A DNA stretch of 64,000 nucleotides from Novosphingobium sp. EMRT-2 (GCF_005145025.1 NZ_CP039695.1:186001-250000), one strand, 5' to 3'. Shown: positions 1 through 9,284, counted from the stretch's first letter. Numbers and translations: made by a program. Notes: generated by a model from the sequence alone, not told the origin.

Positions 1-1
1 C

Positions 2-1264
2 CGCCGCACTTTCCTGTTTTCCGCCACCATGCCCAAGCCGATCCAGGCGCTGGCCAAGCGCTACCAGCGCGATGCCTTGCGCGTCTCGACGATCGACGAA
101 CGGCAGGGCCATGGCGACATCGCCTACGAGGTGGTGACCGTTTCGCCGGCCGACATCGAGCACGCCGTCATCAACCTGCTGCGCTTCCATGAAGCGGAAA
201 CGGCGATGCTTTTTTGCGCCACGCGCGACAACGTGCGGCATCTTCACGCGACGCTGGTCGAACGTGGCTTCGCCGCCGTGGCGCTTTCGGGCGAGCACAG
301 CCAGAACGAGCGCAACCATGCACTTCAGGCGCTGCGCGATGGCCGCGCACGTGTCTGCGTGGCGACCGACGTGGCCGCGCGGGGCATCGATGTCGCCACG
401 CTCAGCCTGGTGATCCACGTGGAGGTGCCGCGCGATGCCGAAGTGCTGCAGCACCGTTCCGGCCGCACCGGCCGCGCCGGGCGCAAGGGTACCGCCGTGC
501 TGATCGTGCCCTATCCGCGCCGCCGCCGGGTGGAAGGCATGTTGCGCGCCGCGCGCATTTCCGCCGACTGGATCGCGGTGCCCGATGCCGAGGTGATCCG
601 CCAGCGTGATCGTGAGCGCCTACTCGAAATTCTCACGCAACCGGTGGAAGCGAGCGAGGCCGATCTCGCGCTGGCCGGTGAACTGCTGTCCCGCCGCGAC
701 GCGATCGAGATTGCCGCCGCGCTGGTGCAGGCGCACCGCAAGGCGATGCCCGAGCCCGAGGAGCTGATCGACATCTCCACGCGCGAAGGGAAGCCGGAGC
801 GGGGCAAGGAGCATCACCGCGAAGGCTTCGACGATATCGTATGGTTCCGCATGGATATCGGCCGCCGCCAGAATGCCGATCCGCGTTGGATCCTGCCGCT
901 GCTGTGTCGCCGCGGGCACATCACCCGCAACGAGGTGGGCGCGATCCGCATCGCCGCCAACGAGACCTGGTTCCAGATTCCCCGTGCCCTGGAAGCGCGC
1001 TTCGTCGCGGCGGTGAAGCGCACCGCGCGCGAGGACGCCGGGGACGAAGGCGGCGTGACGATCGAGCTGGCGGCCGAGCCGCCCCGCGATACCGCGCGGC
1101 GCAACGCGCGCCAGCAGCGGGGTAGCCCCAACGACGGCCCCAACGACCGGCCTCGCCCCAACGGTCCGCGTGGCCATCACGGCGCGCCCAAGCCGCATCG
1201 CCCGAGTGGCCCCGGCTCCGAAAAGCGCCCGCACCGGAAGGGCAAGCCGGCGCACGCGCGTTAG
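2..1264 (+). CDS. DEAD-box RNA helicase, C-terminal part (5' end outside window)
   Basis: The frame is open from base 2, before the first ATG at 29, and already reads FLFSATMPKP, which is helicase motif III (SAT). The gene therefore starts upstream of the window. Visible in order are the RecA2 domain with motif V (VATDVAARGID) and motif VI (HRSGRTGRAGR), a DbpA-type RNA-binding domain (around bases 830-1000), and a basic Arg/Pro/Gly-rich tail. The DbpA domain and tail suggest an ATP-dependent helicase that remodels structured RNA such as rRNA during ribosome assembly. The exact substrate is inferred from the family only. Confidence 0.93.
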   Translation, partial: RRTFLFSATMPKPIQALAKRYQRDALRVSTIDERQGHGDIAYEVVTVSPADIEHAVINLLRFHEAETAMLFCATRDNVRHLHATLVERGFAAVALSGEHSQNERNHALQALRDGRARVCVATDVAARGIDVATLSLVIHVEVPRDAEVLQHRSGRTGRAGRKGTAVLIVPYPRRRRVEGMLRAARISADWIAVPDAEVIRQRDRERLLEILTQPVEASEADLALAGELLSRRDAIEIAAALVQAHRKAMPEPEELIDISTREGKPERGKEHHREGFDDIVWFRMDIGRRQNADPRWILPLLCRRGHITRNEVGAIRIAANETWFQIPRALEARFVAAVKRTAREDAGDEGGVTIELAAEPPRDTARRNARQQRGSPNDGPNDRPRPNGPRGHHGAPKPHRPSGPGSEKRPHRKGKPAHAR

Positions 1265-1287
1265 GATAGCGCGCGCGGTCTGTGTCC

Positions 1288-1419
1288 TCAGCCCGGCGTG
1301 ACCAGCGGCGCCAGCGCGATGACCGCGCCGGTCAGGGCAATCAGCCCGCCAATGGCAAGCTGCGCGGGGGGCACGATCTGCCGCACGGGCAAGGCGATGG
1401 CGTTTTCGATCTGTTTCAT
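1288..1419 (-). CDS. small predicted membrane protein (43 aa)
   Basis: A short frame opens with ATG at 1419 and contains one hydrophobic stretch (LAIGGLIALTGAVIALAPLV) near its C-terminus, consistent with a single membrane anchor. It lies convergent with the helicase gene. No family is recognised. It could be chance coding in GC-rich DNA, but the hydrophobic pattern and compact fit between neighbours favour a real small protein. Confidence 0.4.
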   Translation of the reverse strand: MKQIENAIALPVRQIVPPAQLAIGGLIALTGAVIALAPLVTPG

Positions 1420-1529
1420 GCGTTCATGATGGGGGCGGCCGCTGCGAAAGTCTCGCGGATTTCCCCGATCACTGTGATCCACGATGTTGCTGGCGCTTTT
1501 ACGAGGCGAAATCTCCGCGTGTGGTGATG

Positions 1530-2914
1530 TCAGCCCGGCACCCAGTTGCCGTGGAAGCCTGCCGGCACGCGATGCGGCAGGTGGACCACGCCGACCGGCG
1601 GATCTTCGAAGCGCATGGCGTCCAGCACCACGAAATCGGTGGTGTCGTTCGCCATGTCCACGACGAAACCCACCAACCAACCTTCACCTTCCACCGCATC
1701 TTCGGACGCGGGGACGAACACGAATTCGCCCGGATGCCGGCGCGGACCGAAATCGTGAACCTGCCGCGTGCCCTCCACCAGATCGTGCCGGAACAGCCGG
1801 GTATCACCGATGAATTCCGCCGCCGGATCGGTGGGCACGGCCATGGCATAGGCATAGCGATAGGGCTGGCCGAAGCGGCGTTCGTCGGGACGGGGGAATT
1901 CCTGAGGGTGGAATCGATCGTGGTGATCGCCACCGTCCCGGTCACGGGATCGATCGTCCAGCGCTCCAGCCCGCGGGCCGCGCCGTCCGGGCCGACGGCT
2001 TCCGGGCCGAACATTGTGCCATAAGCGCAGACATCCATGATGACCGCGCCGTCCGCCCGGTCATAGGCGTTGGCGACGTGGAACACGCTGCATGGCTCCA
2101 CGTCGCACCAGATCACGTCCGCCGCCGCGCCGTTTCGCGGCAGCAGCCCCACGCGCGCGCGGTGCTGCGGGTTCCAGCGATAGGGGAAGGGTTCGCCCGC
2201 CATCGCCGCCGGTAGCGAGAAGGTCACGGGCAGGTCCAGGATCACCACGTAGCGCGCGGTGATCGCACAATCGTGGATCATCGGGCCGTGTTCCACCGGG
2301 ATCGCCAGTTCGCGCGTCACCTTGCCGTGGGCGTCGACAACGACATGGCGGACTTCGCCGGGATTGTGCGCGCTATAGCAAATCGCGTGGTTCTCTCCGG
2401 TCAGCGGGTCGAGATGCGGGTGCGCGGTGTAGGAGCCGAGCAGCGTGCCGCCGAAGGCATCGTACTGCTGGTCACCCAGCGTGGGACCAAGCTTCACCGG
2501 ATAGCTGCCGGCTTCGACCAGCGCGTAAGTCTGCCCGCCGATCGCAAGGACGTTGGTGTTCACGGTGTCGAACAGGTTGCGCGGGCCGGGGGCCTTGGGC
2601 ACGCCGAGCGCCTCGCCCACCCGTTCCGACCGGATCCAGCGGTTGCGATACCAATGCGCCCGGCCATTCGCGAGCTTCAGCCCGTGGACCATGCCATCGC
2701 CCGAGAACCAGTGATAGTTCGCCGGATCGGGCGCGATCGGGTTGGGGCCGATGCGCAGGTAGCAGCCGTCCAGCGCGGTGGGGATCGTACCGTCCACCGC
2801 GAGGTCGGTGATCGTGTGTTCCGCCGCCATCGGACGGTGGATGCCCGAAAGGAAGGGATGGTCGGAAACGGGAGCGGGCGCGCAGGCCAGTTCCTCGTCG
2901 ATTTTGGTGGCCAT
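1530..2914 (-). pseudogene. carotenoid oxygenase family protein, single frameshift
   Basis: The N-terminal two thirds read as a carotenoid/stilbene cleavage dioxygenase (RPE65 family), with the iron-ligand histidine contexts AHPHLDP, MIHDCAI and VFHVANAYD. Around 1902-1906 the frame is lost. One missing base explains it, because the next frame continues the family sequence (QEFPRPDERRFGQPYRYAYA) through to the fourth histidine context GFHGNWVPG and stops at 1530. Restoring one base gives 461 residues, normal for the family. All four iron ligands survive, so this is either a very recent inactivation or a sequencing error. A purine-rich RBS (GGGAG) precedes the ATG at 2914. The substrate could be a carotenoid or a stilbene/isoeugenol-type phenolic. 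Confidence 0.85.
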
Positions 2915-2927
2915 GATCGTCTCCCTA

Positions 2928-2944
2928 TGTTTACGGTGTGAACA
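2928..2944. promoter_or_regulatory. candidate TetR operator between carotenoid oxygenase and tetR
   Basis: TGTTTAC-GGT-GTGAACA is a 7-bp inverted repeat with one mismatch. It sits in the 29-base spacer between the divergent starts and touches the ATG of the tetR gene. Position and symmetry fit autoregulation plus control of the oxygenase by the adjacent TetR protein; this is inference. Confidence 0.5.
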
Positions 2945-3516
2945 TGACGAGTAATGATAACAGTGTCAACATCGATCGGAAGTACCACCACGGCGATCTG
3001 CGCGCGGCGCTTATCGAGGCCGGCCTGGGCTTGCTTGAAACGCGCGCGGCGGACGATCTCTCGCTGCGCGAGGTGGCCCGCGCCGTGGGAGTCAGCGCGA
3101 CCTCCGTCTATCGCCATTTCCCCGACAAGGCGGCGCTGCTGGCGGCGCTCGCGGCGGACGGGCTGGAGCGGCTCAGCGCGGCGCAACGGCGGGCGGCTGA
3201 GGCGGCAGGTGGCGGAGCGGCCGGCTTTGCCGCGACGGGGCGGGCTTACGTCCGCTTCGCGCTGGCGAACCCTGCGCTGTTCCGCATGATCTTCACCTCG
3301 GCTCCGCCGTCGGCGGATCACATCGATGGCACGGACGCGATGGCGTTTCTGCGCGCCAACGCCGCACAGGCGGCGGGCGCCGCGCCGGACAGTCGCGCGG
3401 CCGAGGTTCGTTCGATCTGGGCGTGGAGCCTCGTCCACGGGCTTGCCATGCTGATGCTCGACGGACAGGTGCCGGCGGACGAGTCTCTGGTGGACGAGGT
3501 CGTTGCCCTAGGCTGA
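2944..3516 (+). CDS. TetR/AcrR-family transcriptional regulator
   Basis: About 190 residues with an N-terminal TetR helix-turn-helix (LSLREVARAVGVSATSVYRHF, roughly residues 28-47) and a C-terminal ligand-binding domain of the WHG type (AWSLVHGLAMLML near the end). ATG at 2944 is preferred; an in-frame GTG at 2938 would add two residues. It is divergent from the carotenoid oxygenase and convergent with the next TetR gene (4-base gap). It probably represses the oxygenase in response to a lipophilic or aromatic ligand, inferred from position. Confidence 0.88.
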   Translation: MTSNDNSVNIDRKYHHGDLRAALIEAGLGLLETRAADDLSLREVARAVGVSATSVYRHFPDKAALLAALAADGLERLSAAQRRAAEAAGGGAAGFAATGRAYVRFALANPALFRMIFTSAPPSADHIDGTDAMAFLRANAAQAAGAAPDSRAAEVRSIWAWSLVHGLAMLMLDGQVPADESLVDEVVALG

Positions 3517-3520
3517 CGGG

Positions 3521-4141
3521 CTACCCACCCGACTGCCGGGATAGGAGGGGGCGAGCGCCGCGCGTGATGAGGCGCGCCGCTTCGTGCCGCATCCGCTCGA
3601 AGCCGGGCGCGTCGCCCAGTTTGTTCGCCATGTGCAGCACGATCAACCCGTGCAGTGCCGCCCAGTAGGACTGCGCGATCGCATCTGCATCGCCTTCCAG
3701 CAGTCCTTCGGCCACCATGTCGCGTACATAGCCTGTCATCGTCATCCGCGAACGCGCCTCGGCGCGGCGCAGGTCGTCGGTGCGTTCGCTGTCGGGCTGG
3801 TTGTAGGCGAAGATGAGCTGATACGCCGCCGGCTCGGTAAAGGCGAAAGCGACATAGGCGTCGCCGATCGCGCGCGAGCGCTGCCACGGATCGTCCGCGC
3901 TGGCATAGGCCGCCTCGATCCGGTCCGAAAAGCGGTCGTGCGCGGCGGCGCGCGCGGCGGCCAGCAGTTCACCTTTGTTGGCGAAATAGCGGTAGAGCGA
4001 GGCGGCGGTCCAGCCCATCTCCGTGGCGATCGAACGCAACGAGGTGCCGTCGATGCCCCGCGTCGCGATCTGGCGCTCGGTCGTGCGCAGGATGCGTTCG
4101 CGCACCGCGCCCACCTGTTCCTCTGTCAGCGATACGGCCAT
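3521..4141 (-). CDS. TetR/AcrR-family transcriptional regulator
   Basis: 206 residues from the ATG at 4141 (an alternative ATG lies at 4153). The HTH (SLRSIATEMGWTAASLYRYF) is at residues ~35-55, followed by a helical effector domain with a WHG-like segment (YWAALHGLIVLHM). It is divergent from the flavin oxidoreductase. Two palindromes in the shared spacer are likely its operators, so it probably regulates itself and the oxidoreductase. Confidence 0.88.
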   Translation of the reverse strand: MAVSLTEEQVGAVRERILRTTERQIATRGIDGTSLRSIATEMGWTAASLYRYFANKGELLAAARAAAHDRFSDRIEAAYASADDPWQRSRAIGDAYVAFAFTEPAAYQLIFAYNQPDSERTDDLRRAEARSRMTMTGYVRDMVAEGLLEGDADAIAQSYWAALHGLIVLHMANKLGDAPGFERMRHEAARLITRGARPLLSRQSGG

Positions 4142-4154
4142 GGCCCTTGCCATA

Positions 4155-4195
4155 CTAAACGGCGTTTATTATGCAAACGCTAAACAGTGTTTAGC
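4155..4195. promoter_or_regulatory. tandem TetR-type operators
   Basis: A perfect 17-base palindrome GCTAAACA-G-TGTTTAGC lies at 4179-4195. A second, imperfect copy CTAAACG-G-CGTTTAT lies at 4155-4169. Centres are 25 bp apart in the spacer between the TetR gene and the oxidoreductase. Shared AAAC/GTTT half-sites point to one protein binding both. Confidence 0.7.
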
Positions 4196-4218
4196 AATGA
4201 TCCGGGAGGAAGGATTCC

Positions 4219-6252
4219 ATGAACGCACCCGTCCGTTATCCGCACGTGTTCTCGGAACTGGCGATCGGCCCGCATCGGCTGAAGAACCGGATCATCATGG
4301 GGTCGATGCACACCGGCCTGGAAGACGTGCCGAATGCCGCCGAACGGCTCGCCGCCTATTTCGTCGATCGCGTGAAGGGTGGCGTCGGCATGATCATCAC
4401 CGGCGGCATCGCGCCGCACGTTACGGGTGGCGTTGGCGCGAAACTATCCGAACCGTCCGAAGTGCCGCTGCACCGGCATGTTACCGATGCCGTCCACGCC
4501 GCTGATCCCGACGTGAAGATCTGCATGCAGATCCTCCACACCGGCCCGCTGGCCGGAACCCCGGATTGCGTCGCGCCATCGCCGGTAAAATCGCGCATCG
4601 GCGCCCATGTCCCGCGCGAACTCGACGAAGCGGGGATCGAGGAGATGATCGCCGCGTTCGCTAATTGCTCGAAGCTGGCCCAGGAAGCGGGCTACGACGG
4701 CGCCGAGATCATCGGGTCGGCGGGATACCTGATCTCCACCTTCCTCGTCGAAAAGACCAACCAGCGCACCGATCGCTGGGGCGGTTCGTGGGAAAACCGG
4801 ATGCGCTTTCCGCTGGAAGTGGTGCGACGTGTGCGCGTGGCGGTTGGCCCGGACTTTCTGCTGATCTTCCGTATCTCCGCCATGGACATGCTGCAGGGCG
4901 GACTGGCGTGGGACGAGGTCGTCTCTCTGGCGAAGGCGCTGGAAGCCGAAGGCGTCGACGTCATCAGCACCCATTTCTGCTGGCATGAAAGTTTCGTGCC
5001 CACGATCGCCACGATGGTGCCGCGCGCGGCCTTCACGCAAGTGACCGGGCGGCTGCGCAAGGAACTGTCGATCCCGCTCATCACCAGCAACCGCATCAAC
5101 ATGCCCGATGTGGCGGAAGCCGTCCTTGCGCGGGGGGATGCCGATCTCGTTTCGATGGCCCGGCCAATGCTGGCCGATCCCGATCTGGTCAACAAGGCGC
5201 GCGAGGGGCGCGAGGACGAGATCAACACCTGCATCGGCTGCAACCAGGCCTGCCTCGACCATACCTTCACCCGCCAGCTGACCTCGTGCCTCGTCAACGC
5301 GCGCGCCTGTCGCGAAACCGAGATCGTGATGCGCCCGGCGCAAAAGTGCAAGCGGATCGCGGTGGTCGGCGCGGGGCCTGCTGGTCTCGCCTTCTCGACG
5401 CTCGCGGCGGAGCGCGGGCACGATGTCACGTTGTACGATGCGGCGGGTGAAATCGGCGGGCAGTTCAACCTCGCCAAGCGCATCCCCGGCAAGGAGGAGT
5501 TCCACGAAACTCTGCGCTATTTTCGCCGGATGATCGATGTGCACGGGGTCACGCTGAAACTGGGTACGCGCGTCGATGCCGCGATGCTGGCGGACGGCGG
5601 CTTCGACGAGATCGTGATCGCCACGGGCATCGCGCCGCGCCGCCCCGATCTGCCCGGCATCGATCATTCCAAGGTCGTGCGCTACATCGACGTGATCGCG
5701 GGCAGGGCACCGGTCGGCCGCAAGGTGGCGATCATGGGGGCGGGCGGCATCGGCTTCGATGTGGCGGAACTGATTACGCACCAGGGCACATCGGCCGCGC
5801 TCGATATCGATGTGTTCGCCCGCGAATGGGGCATTGATTTCCGCAATCATCCGCGCGGCGGGGTGACCGGGGTGGAGCCGGTCGTAGCGCGCAACGATCG
5901 CGAGGTCACGCTGATGCAGCGCAAGGCCACCACCGTGGGCAAGGGGCTGGGCCGCACCACGGGCTGGACCCATCGTCTTACGCTCCAGCGCCGGGGCGTG
6001 CGCATGGTGGGCGGCGTCGAATACCTGCATATCGACGATGCCGGGCTGCATACGCTGGTCGAAGGCCAGGCGGTGCTGTTCGATGTCGATACCGTCATCG
6101 TTTGCGCCGGCCAGGAACCGGCACGCGGATTGCACGATGACCTGGCGGCGGCAGGCATCCGCTCGCACCTAGTCGGCGGCGCCTTCGAAGCGGCGGAACT
6201 GGACGCCAAGCGCGCGATCCGGCAGGCGACCGAGCTGGCGATGGAGGTGTAA
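4219..6252 (+). CDS. FMN/FAD/Fe-S oxidoreductase (2,4-dienoyl-CoA reductase / old yellow enzyme family)
   Basis: 677 residues, the usual length for the 2,4-dienoyl-CoA reductase/trimethylamine dehydrogenase type. The N-terminal FMN-binding TIM barrel runs to ~residue 330. A [4Fe-4S] cluster motif C-x2-C-x3-C-x11-C follows at residues ~338-357 (CIGCNQAC...TSC). The FAD Rossmann fold (VVGAGPAGLAF) is near 382 and a second nucleotide-binding fold (IMGAGGIGFDVAEL) near 505. Electrons would flow from NAD(P)H through FAD and the cluster to FMN to reduce an activated C=C bond. The RBS GGGAGGA precedes the ATG at 4219. The actual substrate (dienoyl-CoA, enone, xenobiotic) cannot be told. Likely controlled by the divergent TetR. 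Confidence 0.92.
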   Translation: MNAPVRYPHVFSELAIGPHRLKNRIIMGSMHTGLEDVPNAAERLAAYFVDRVKGGVGMIITGGIAPHVTGGVGAKLSEPSEVPLHRHVTDAVHAADPDVKICMQILHTGPLAGTPDCVAPSPVKSRIGAHVPRELDEAGIEEMIAAFANCSKLAQEAGYDGAEIIGSAGYLISTFLVEKTNQRTDRWGGSWENRMRFPLEVVRRVRVAVGPDFLLIFRISAMDMLQGGLAWDEVVSLAKALEAEGVDVISTHFCWHESFVPTIATMVPRAAFTQVTGRLRKELSIPLITSNRINMPDVAEAVLARGDADLVSMARPMLADPDLVNKAREGREDEINTCIGCNQACLDHTFTRQLTSCLVNARACRETEIVMRPAQKCKRIAVVGAGPAGLAFSTLAAERGHDVTLYDAAGEIGGQFNLAKRIPGKEEFHETLRYFRRMIDVHGVTLKLGTRVDAAMLADGGFDEIVIATGIAPRRPDLPGIDHSKVVRYIDVIAGRAPVGRKVAIMGAGGIGFDVAELITHQGTSAALDIDVFAREWGIDFRNHPRGGVTGVEPVVARNDREVTLMQRKATTVGKGLGRTTGWTHRLTLQRRGVRMVGGVEYLHIDDAGLHTLVEGQAVLFDVDTVIVCAGQEPARGLHDDLAAAGIRSHLVGGAFEAAELDAKRAIRQATELAMEV

Positions 6253-6380
6253 AGGCGGCTTGGCTGTTTTCCCCTTCCGGCGCTCTGGCACGAGGAGGGG
6301 AAATGGCTCCCTGAGTATCGGTCAAAGTGCATGGGCTAAGTTTCCGTTCTACAACTGAAATTTTGGCGGAGGTTGGTTCG

Positions 6381-6400
6381 GATACCCCCGCGCGCACCCC
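6381..6400. repeat. candidate left prophage end / integrase arm site
   Basis: TACCCCCGCGCGCACCCC at 6383-6400 matches TACCCCCGCGCATACCCC at 44873-44890 in 16 of 18 positions and the same orientation. It lies in the 175-base spacer between the chromosomal oxidoreductase and the first phage gene. It could be attL/attR itself or an arm-type integrase binding site next to it. Nothing else is seen in the rest of 6253-6427. Confidence 0.5.
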
Positions 6401-6427
6401 GGTTTTTCGGGGCGCGGCGGTGGAAAA

Positions 6428-6622
6428 CTAATTTTCGGCGATGGGGCGAGAGGCCTTCCAGGCGTCGATATCGGACGCCAGCCAGGCGACCGACTTGCGG
6501 CCGATTCGGCGGGGACGGGGAAAGCTGCCTTCGTCCATCTGACGGTAGATCGAGGACCGGCTAAGGCCCGTCTGGCGCTCGACTTCGGGGCGGCGCAGCA
6601 TGGTGTCGCTCAGCTGGGTCAT
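6428..6622 (-). CDS. AlpA-family DNA-binding protein (excisionase-like)
   Basis: 64 residues from the ATG at 6622 (MTQLSDTMLRRPEVERQTG). It has the classic AlpA pattern: short HTH (TGLSRSSIYRQMDEGSFPRP) followed by IGRKSVAWLASDIDAW. AlpA proteins act as excisionases or activators of integrase in prophages and islands. It is the last gene of the minus-strand early operon, next to the left end, and its ATG overlaps the stop of the preceding gene (ATGA). Confidence 0.88.
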   Translation of the reverse strand: MTQLSDTMLRRPEVERQTGLSRSSIYRQMDEGSFPRPRRIGRKSVAWLASDIDAWKASRPIAEN

Positions 6623-7824
6623 GCGGCAATCCCCGGTGCCATGTGGGGTTGCATGTGCGCGCGCGGCTGGGCCTGGACGAGGCGGACCTTCCCGGCCTCG
6701 ACGAGCTGCAGCTGTTCGGCGAAGGACTTGGGGCGCTGGCGTTCGGCGCGGTCGGCCTCGGCGCGCGATCGGCGCCATTTGGCCTTGGCCTCGTCCAGCG
6801 ACATCGTCGCCAGCATCGCCCGGAACGCGAAGATCTGCTTGTTGCCGATCGGCGGCCAGTACGGATCGCGGTGCGTGGAGCGCACGCGGCCGGGGAGGAT
6901 CGGCGGCGGCAATTCCTCTCCGCGGGCGGCCAGCTCGGCGCGCAGCGCGTCGCGCATTCGGTAAGCGGAGCAGGTGCCGATCGCGAGCATTGCGGCCGCA
7001 CGGCGAACGGGCACGCGATCCCTCAGGAGAGCAACCAGCTGCTCGCGCTGTTCGGGCGCGATCTTGCGCGCGCTTTCCGCCTGGACGTGGCGGGCGCCGC
7101 TGGCGTCACACCCGGGCAGGACCTGGCCCCTGCGCTTCAGGCGCCGGATCAGGCGATTGCGGATCCGCGTGCACGACGTCTTCGAAACGCCGCTGCGCTC
7201 TGACACCTTCAACGTGCCCAGCCCCGACAGGAACAGTGCCTCGACCCGGGCAATCCGTTCGCGCGTCAGCTTGACCCCGGAATAAGCCTCGCCATTGCCG
7301 GGCAAGGGCGGTTCGGCCTTGCCACGCGCGCGCAGCTCGCGGTTGTAGCGGCGGCGCTGTTCGGCGACGCAGCTGGCGGAGACCCCGAGGCGAAGCTGGA
7401 TGTCCACGCCCTTCAGGCCCTTTTTCAGGGCATAGCGCACGCGCTCCAGGCCGGCTGGCGTCAGCCTGCCGTGGGAATCGCGTTCGGCCGGCCGGTAGCC
7501 TTTGCGCGGGCAGAGGGCGATCAGCACCGCATTGCAAGCGCTCGCCTCTGCCACGCCGAAATGCGCGCCGATGCGCGCGAACGACCATCCCTGTTCCTCG
7601 CGCAGGCGGATCGCCTCCTCGAGGGCCGCGCCGCGCAGGCGTGGCTCGGGTGCATCCGCCACGATGGCCGTGCGCAGGCCGAGCTTGTTGGCCATGACGT
7701 AGATCGCGCTCCAGGACCGTTCGGGCAGCAGGTCCGCAACGCCATCAAGGCCGCCATCGGGATAGTGTTCGCGCAGGATGGCGATTTCCTGCGAGGTCCA
7801 GGGCGGCGCCTTGCGGTTGGTCAT
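6619..7824 (-). CDS. phage multi-HTH DNA-binding protein
   Basis: 401 residues from the ATG at 7824, preceded by AAGGAG. The N-terminus (PPWTSQEIAILREHYPDGG) looks like a SANT/Myb or GcrA-type helix-turn-helix. Several further HTH-like segments follow (GWSFARIGAHFGVAEASACN; KGVDIQLRLGVSASCVAEQ; LKVSERSGVSKTSCTRIRNR), with many basic residues. It looks like a repeated-HTH DNA-binding protein, possibly a transcriptional regulator or replication factor. No specific family is recognised. Confidence 0.65.
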   Translation of the reverse strand: MTNRKAPPWTSQEIAILREHYPDGGLDGVADLLPERSWSAIYVMANKLGLRTAIVADAPEPRLRGAALEEAIRLREEQGWSFARIGAHFGVAEASACNAVLIALCPRKGYRPAERDSHGRLTPAGLERVRYALKKGLKGVDIQLRLGVSASCVAEQRRRYNRELRARGKAEPPLPGNGEAYSGVKLTRERIARVEALFLSGLGTLKVSERSGVSKTSCTRIRNRLIRRLKRRGQVLPGCDASGARHVQAESARKIAPEQREQLVALLRDRVPVRRAAAMLAIGTCSAYRMRDALRAELAARGEELPPPILPGRVRSTHRDPYWPPIGNKQIFAFRAMLATMSLDEAKAKWRRSRAEADRAERQRPKSFAEQLQLVEAGKVRLVQAQPRAHMQPHMAPGIAA

Positions 7825-8348
7825 GCGTAGCTCCTTTCTTCGAGGGGAAGCGGGCCGGCGACGTGCCGGAAATCGATCACCAGGACGTGCGGATCGGCGG
7901 CCCAGCGGCGGTTCGGGCCGCCGGACAGTGTGAGGCCCGCGTCCCAAGCGGCGGCGAACTGTTCGCGGCTGGCATGGCCTTCGGCCTCGATCTCGGCGTC
8001 GGTGATGGCCTGCAGGCGTTCGGTGACGACGGTCGTGACGATCAGGTGATGCCGGTGCCAGACCTTGGGCAGCGATCGCGCGAAGCGGCGCGGGCCGAGA
8101 CCGCCGGTCGCCCACTCGGGCAGATCGCGATCGTGGGCGAAGACCGGTGTGGCGCCCAGCTCGGCCGCGCGCGTCGGCGACACGTGATCATAATACCGCG
8201 GCAGATAGAACTGTTCGCGGATCCAAAGGCGATCCCCGGGCGCGATCGGGTAAATCGGTCCGTCGGATGGGCGGCGCAAGCGCTTGAGCGTGCCGGCGAT
8301 CAGCGCGCCGATCGCGGGCGCGATGAGCGTGACGGGGCGGTCAGACAT
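7821..8348 (-). CDS. phage protein with ASCH/PUA-like features
   Basis: 175 residues. The segment PIAPGDRLWIREQFYLPRYY resembles the G-D-x-L-W-V-R-E core of phage ASCH (PUA-fold, RNA-binding) proteins. Function unknown. It overlaps both neighbours by 4-8 bases, indicating translational coupling in the early operon. Confidence 0.55.
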   Translation of the reverse strand: MSDRPVTLIAPAIGALIAGTLKRLRRPSDGPIYPIAPGDRLWIREQFYLPRYYDHVSPTRAAELGATPVFAHDRDLPEWATGGLGPRRFARSLPKVWHRHHLIVTTVVTERLQAITDAEIEAEGHASREQFAAAWDAGLTLSGGPNRRWAADPHVLVIDFRHVAGPLPLEERSYA

Positions 8349-8982
8349 GGTAGGTGCGCTCCTTCCGCGCGGCGTCGCGCGCGGCGTTCAGGCGTTTGGC
8401 GTGTTCCGGATTGCCGCCCTGGTCGGGGTGCGCCGTGCGCATCTTCGCGCGCCAGGCGCGGTCAATCTCGTCCAGGCTGGCAGCGCGATCGACATCGAGG
8501 ACGATCCACCAGGCGTCGTTCTGCGCCGCATCGGCGTCGGGTCGGTGGGGCAGGGCCTCGTATCCGGTGAACGCCATGGCGAGGTTGCCGACGCCCCAGC
8601 GCTCCATGCCGCGCATCGCCTCGATGTGCTTGGCGATCGCGCAGATGTTATCCGCCACGCGATTCCAGCGATCGCAGGCGAGGGCGATCGGCTTGCCGTT
8701 CAGCGTGAACCACAAGGCCGCGCCCGGATCGGCCGGATCCCGGTCTGTGCCGCGCGGGCGGCCGTCGAGGCGCAGCTCGACGTTGGTCGACAGGACGACG
8801 TCGTGCGCGTCGAGCTGGTCGAGCTCGAAATCGAGCCGCCCGAGCGCGACCTTGAAGGTGATGTCGCGCGTTTCGTGAAAACGGCCGTTGTAGACCTTCT
8901 GGTTGAAGCTGGCGCGGCGTCGCTCATTCGCCGGCGTGCGCGGGCGGCCGTGGGGCCAGTGCAGGGGAAAGCGGGCTGTCAA
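8341..8982 (-). CDS. phage J-domain (DnaJ-like) protein
   Basis: 213 residues. The C-terminal ~65 residues form a J-domain with the HPD signature (AHPDQGGNPEHAKRLNAARD), which stimulates Hsp70/DnaK ATPase. The N-terminal part (RRASFNQKVYNGRF...) is not recognised. It may recruit the host DnaK for phage replication or assembly. The start at 8982 overlaps the preceding stop by 4 bases. Confidence 0.7.
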   Translation of the reverse strand: MTARFPLHWPHGRPRTPANERRRASFNQKVYNGRFHETRDITFKVALGRLDFELDQLDAHDVVLSTNVELRLDGRPRGTDRDPADPGAALWFTLNGKPIALACDRWNRVADNICAIAKHIEAMRGMERWGVGNLAMAFTGYEALPHRPDADAAQNDAWWIVLDVDRAASLDEIDRAWRAKMRTAHPDQGGNPEHAKRLNAARDAARKERTYHV

Positions 8983-9284
8983 AGCGCGCGCGCCTTCTCG
9001 ATCTCCGCCACCAACTCCGGCGCCGCCTCGCGGATCTGGTTAAAAGTCACCTGGACGAGCTGCTCGTAGAGTGCCGCTTCCCGCCCCGGCGCAGCGGCCA
9101 AGGCGACAGATATCTTGAGGGCGTTGATCATGAACTGCGCGGCGCCGGCGGTCATGATCATCATAGCCTCGTGCGGCGACGTTGATATCGCCATGACCGC
9201 CATGTGTCGCTTGAGTATGGTCGAGGCTTCGTTGGCCAGGTGGCGTGCCAGGTCATCGACGATCGGGCGTCGGGCATCGGTCAT
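8979..9284 (-). CDS. hypothetical phage protein (101 aa)
   Basis: Starts with ATG at 9284 (MTDARRPIVDDLARHLANEA). It is predicted to be mostly alpha-helical and amphipathic. No recognised domain. ATGA overlaps on both sides place it in the coupled early operon. Confidence 0.6.
   Translation of the reverse strand: MTDARRPIVDDLARHLANEASTILKRHMAVMAISTSPHEAMMIMTAGAAQFMINALKISVALAAAPGREAALYEQLVQVTFNQIREAAPELVAEIEKARAL

Noticed and set aside
4444..6168. 574-codon open frame antisense to the flavin oxidoreductase
   Set aside because: Mirror of a clear gene in GC-rich DNA; no RBS or family resemblance.
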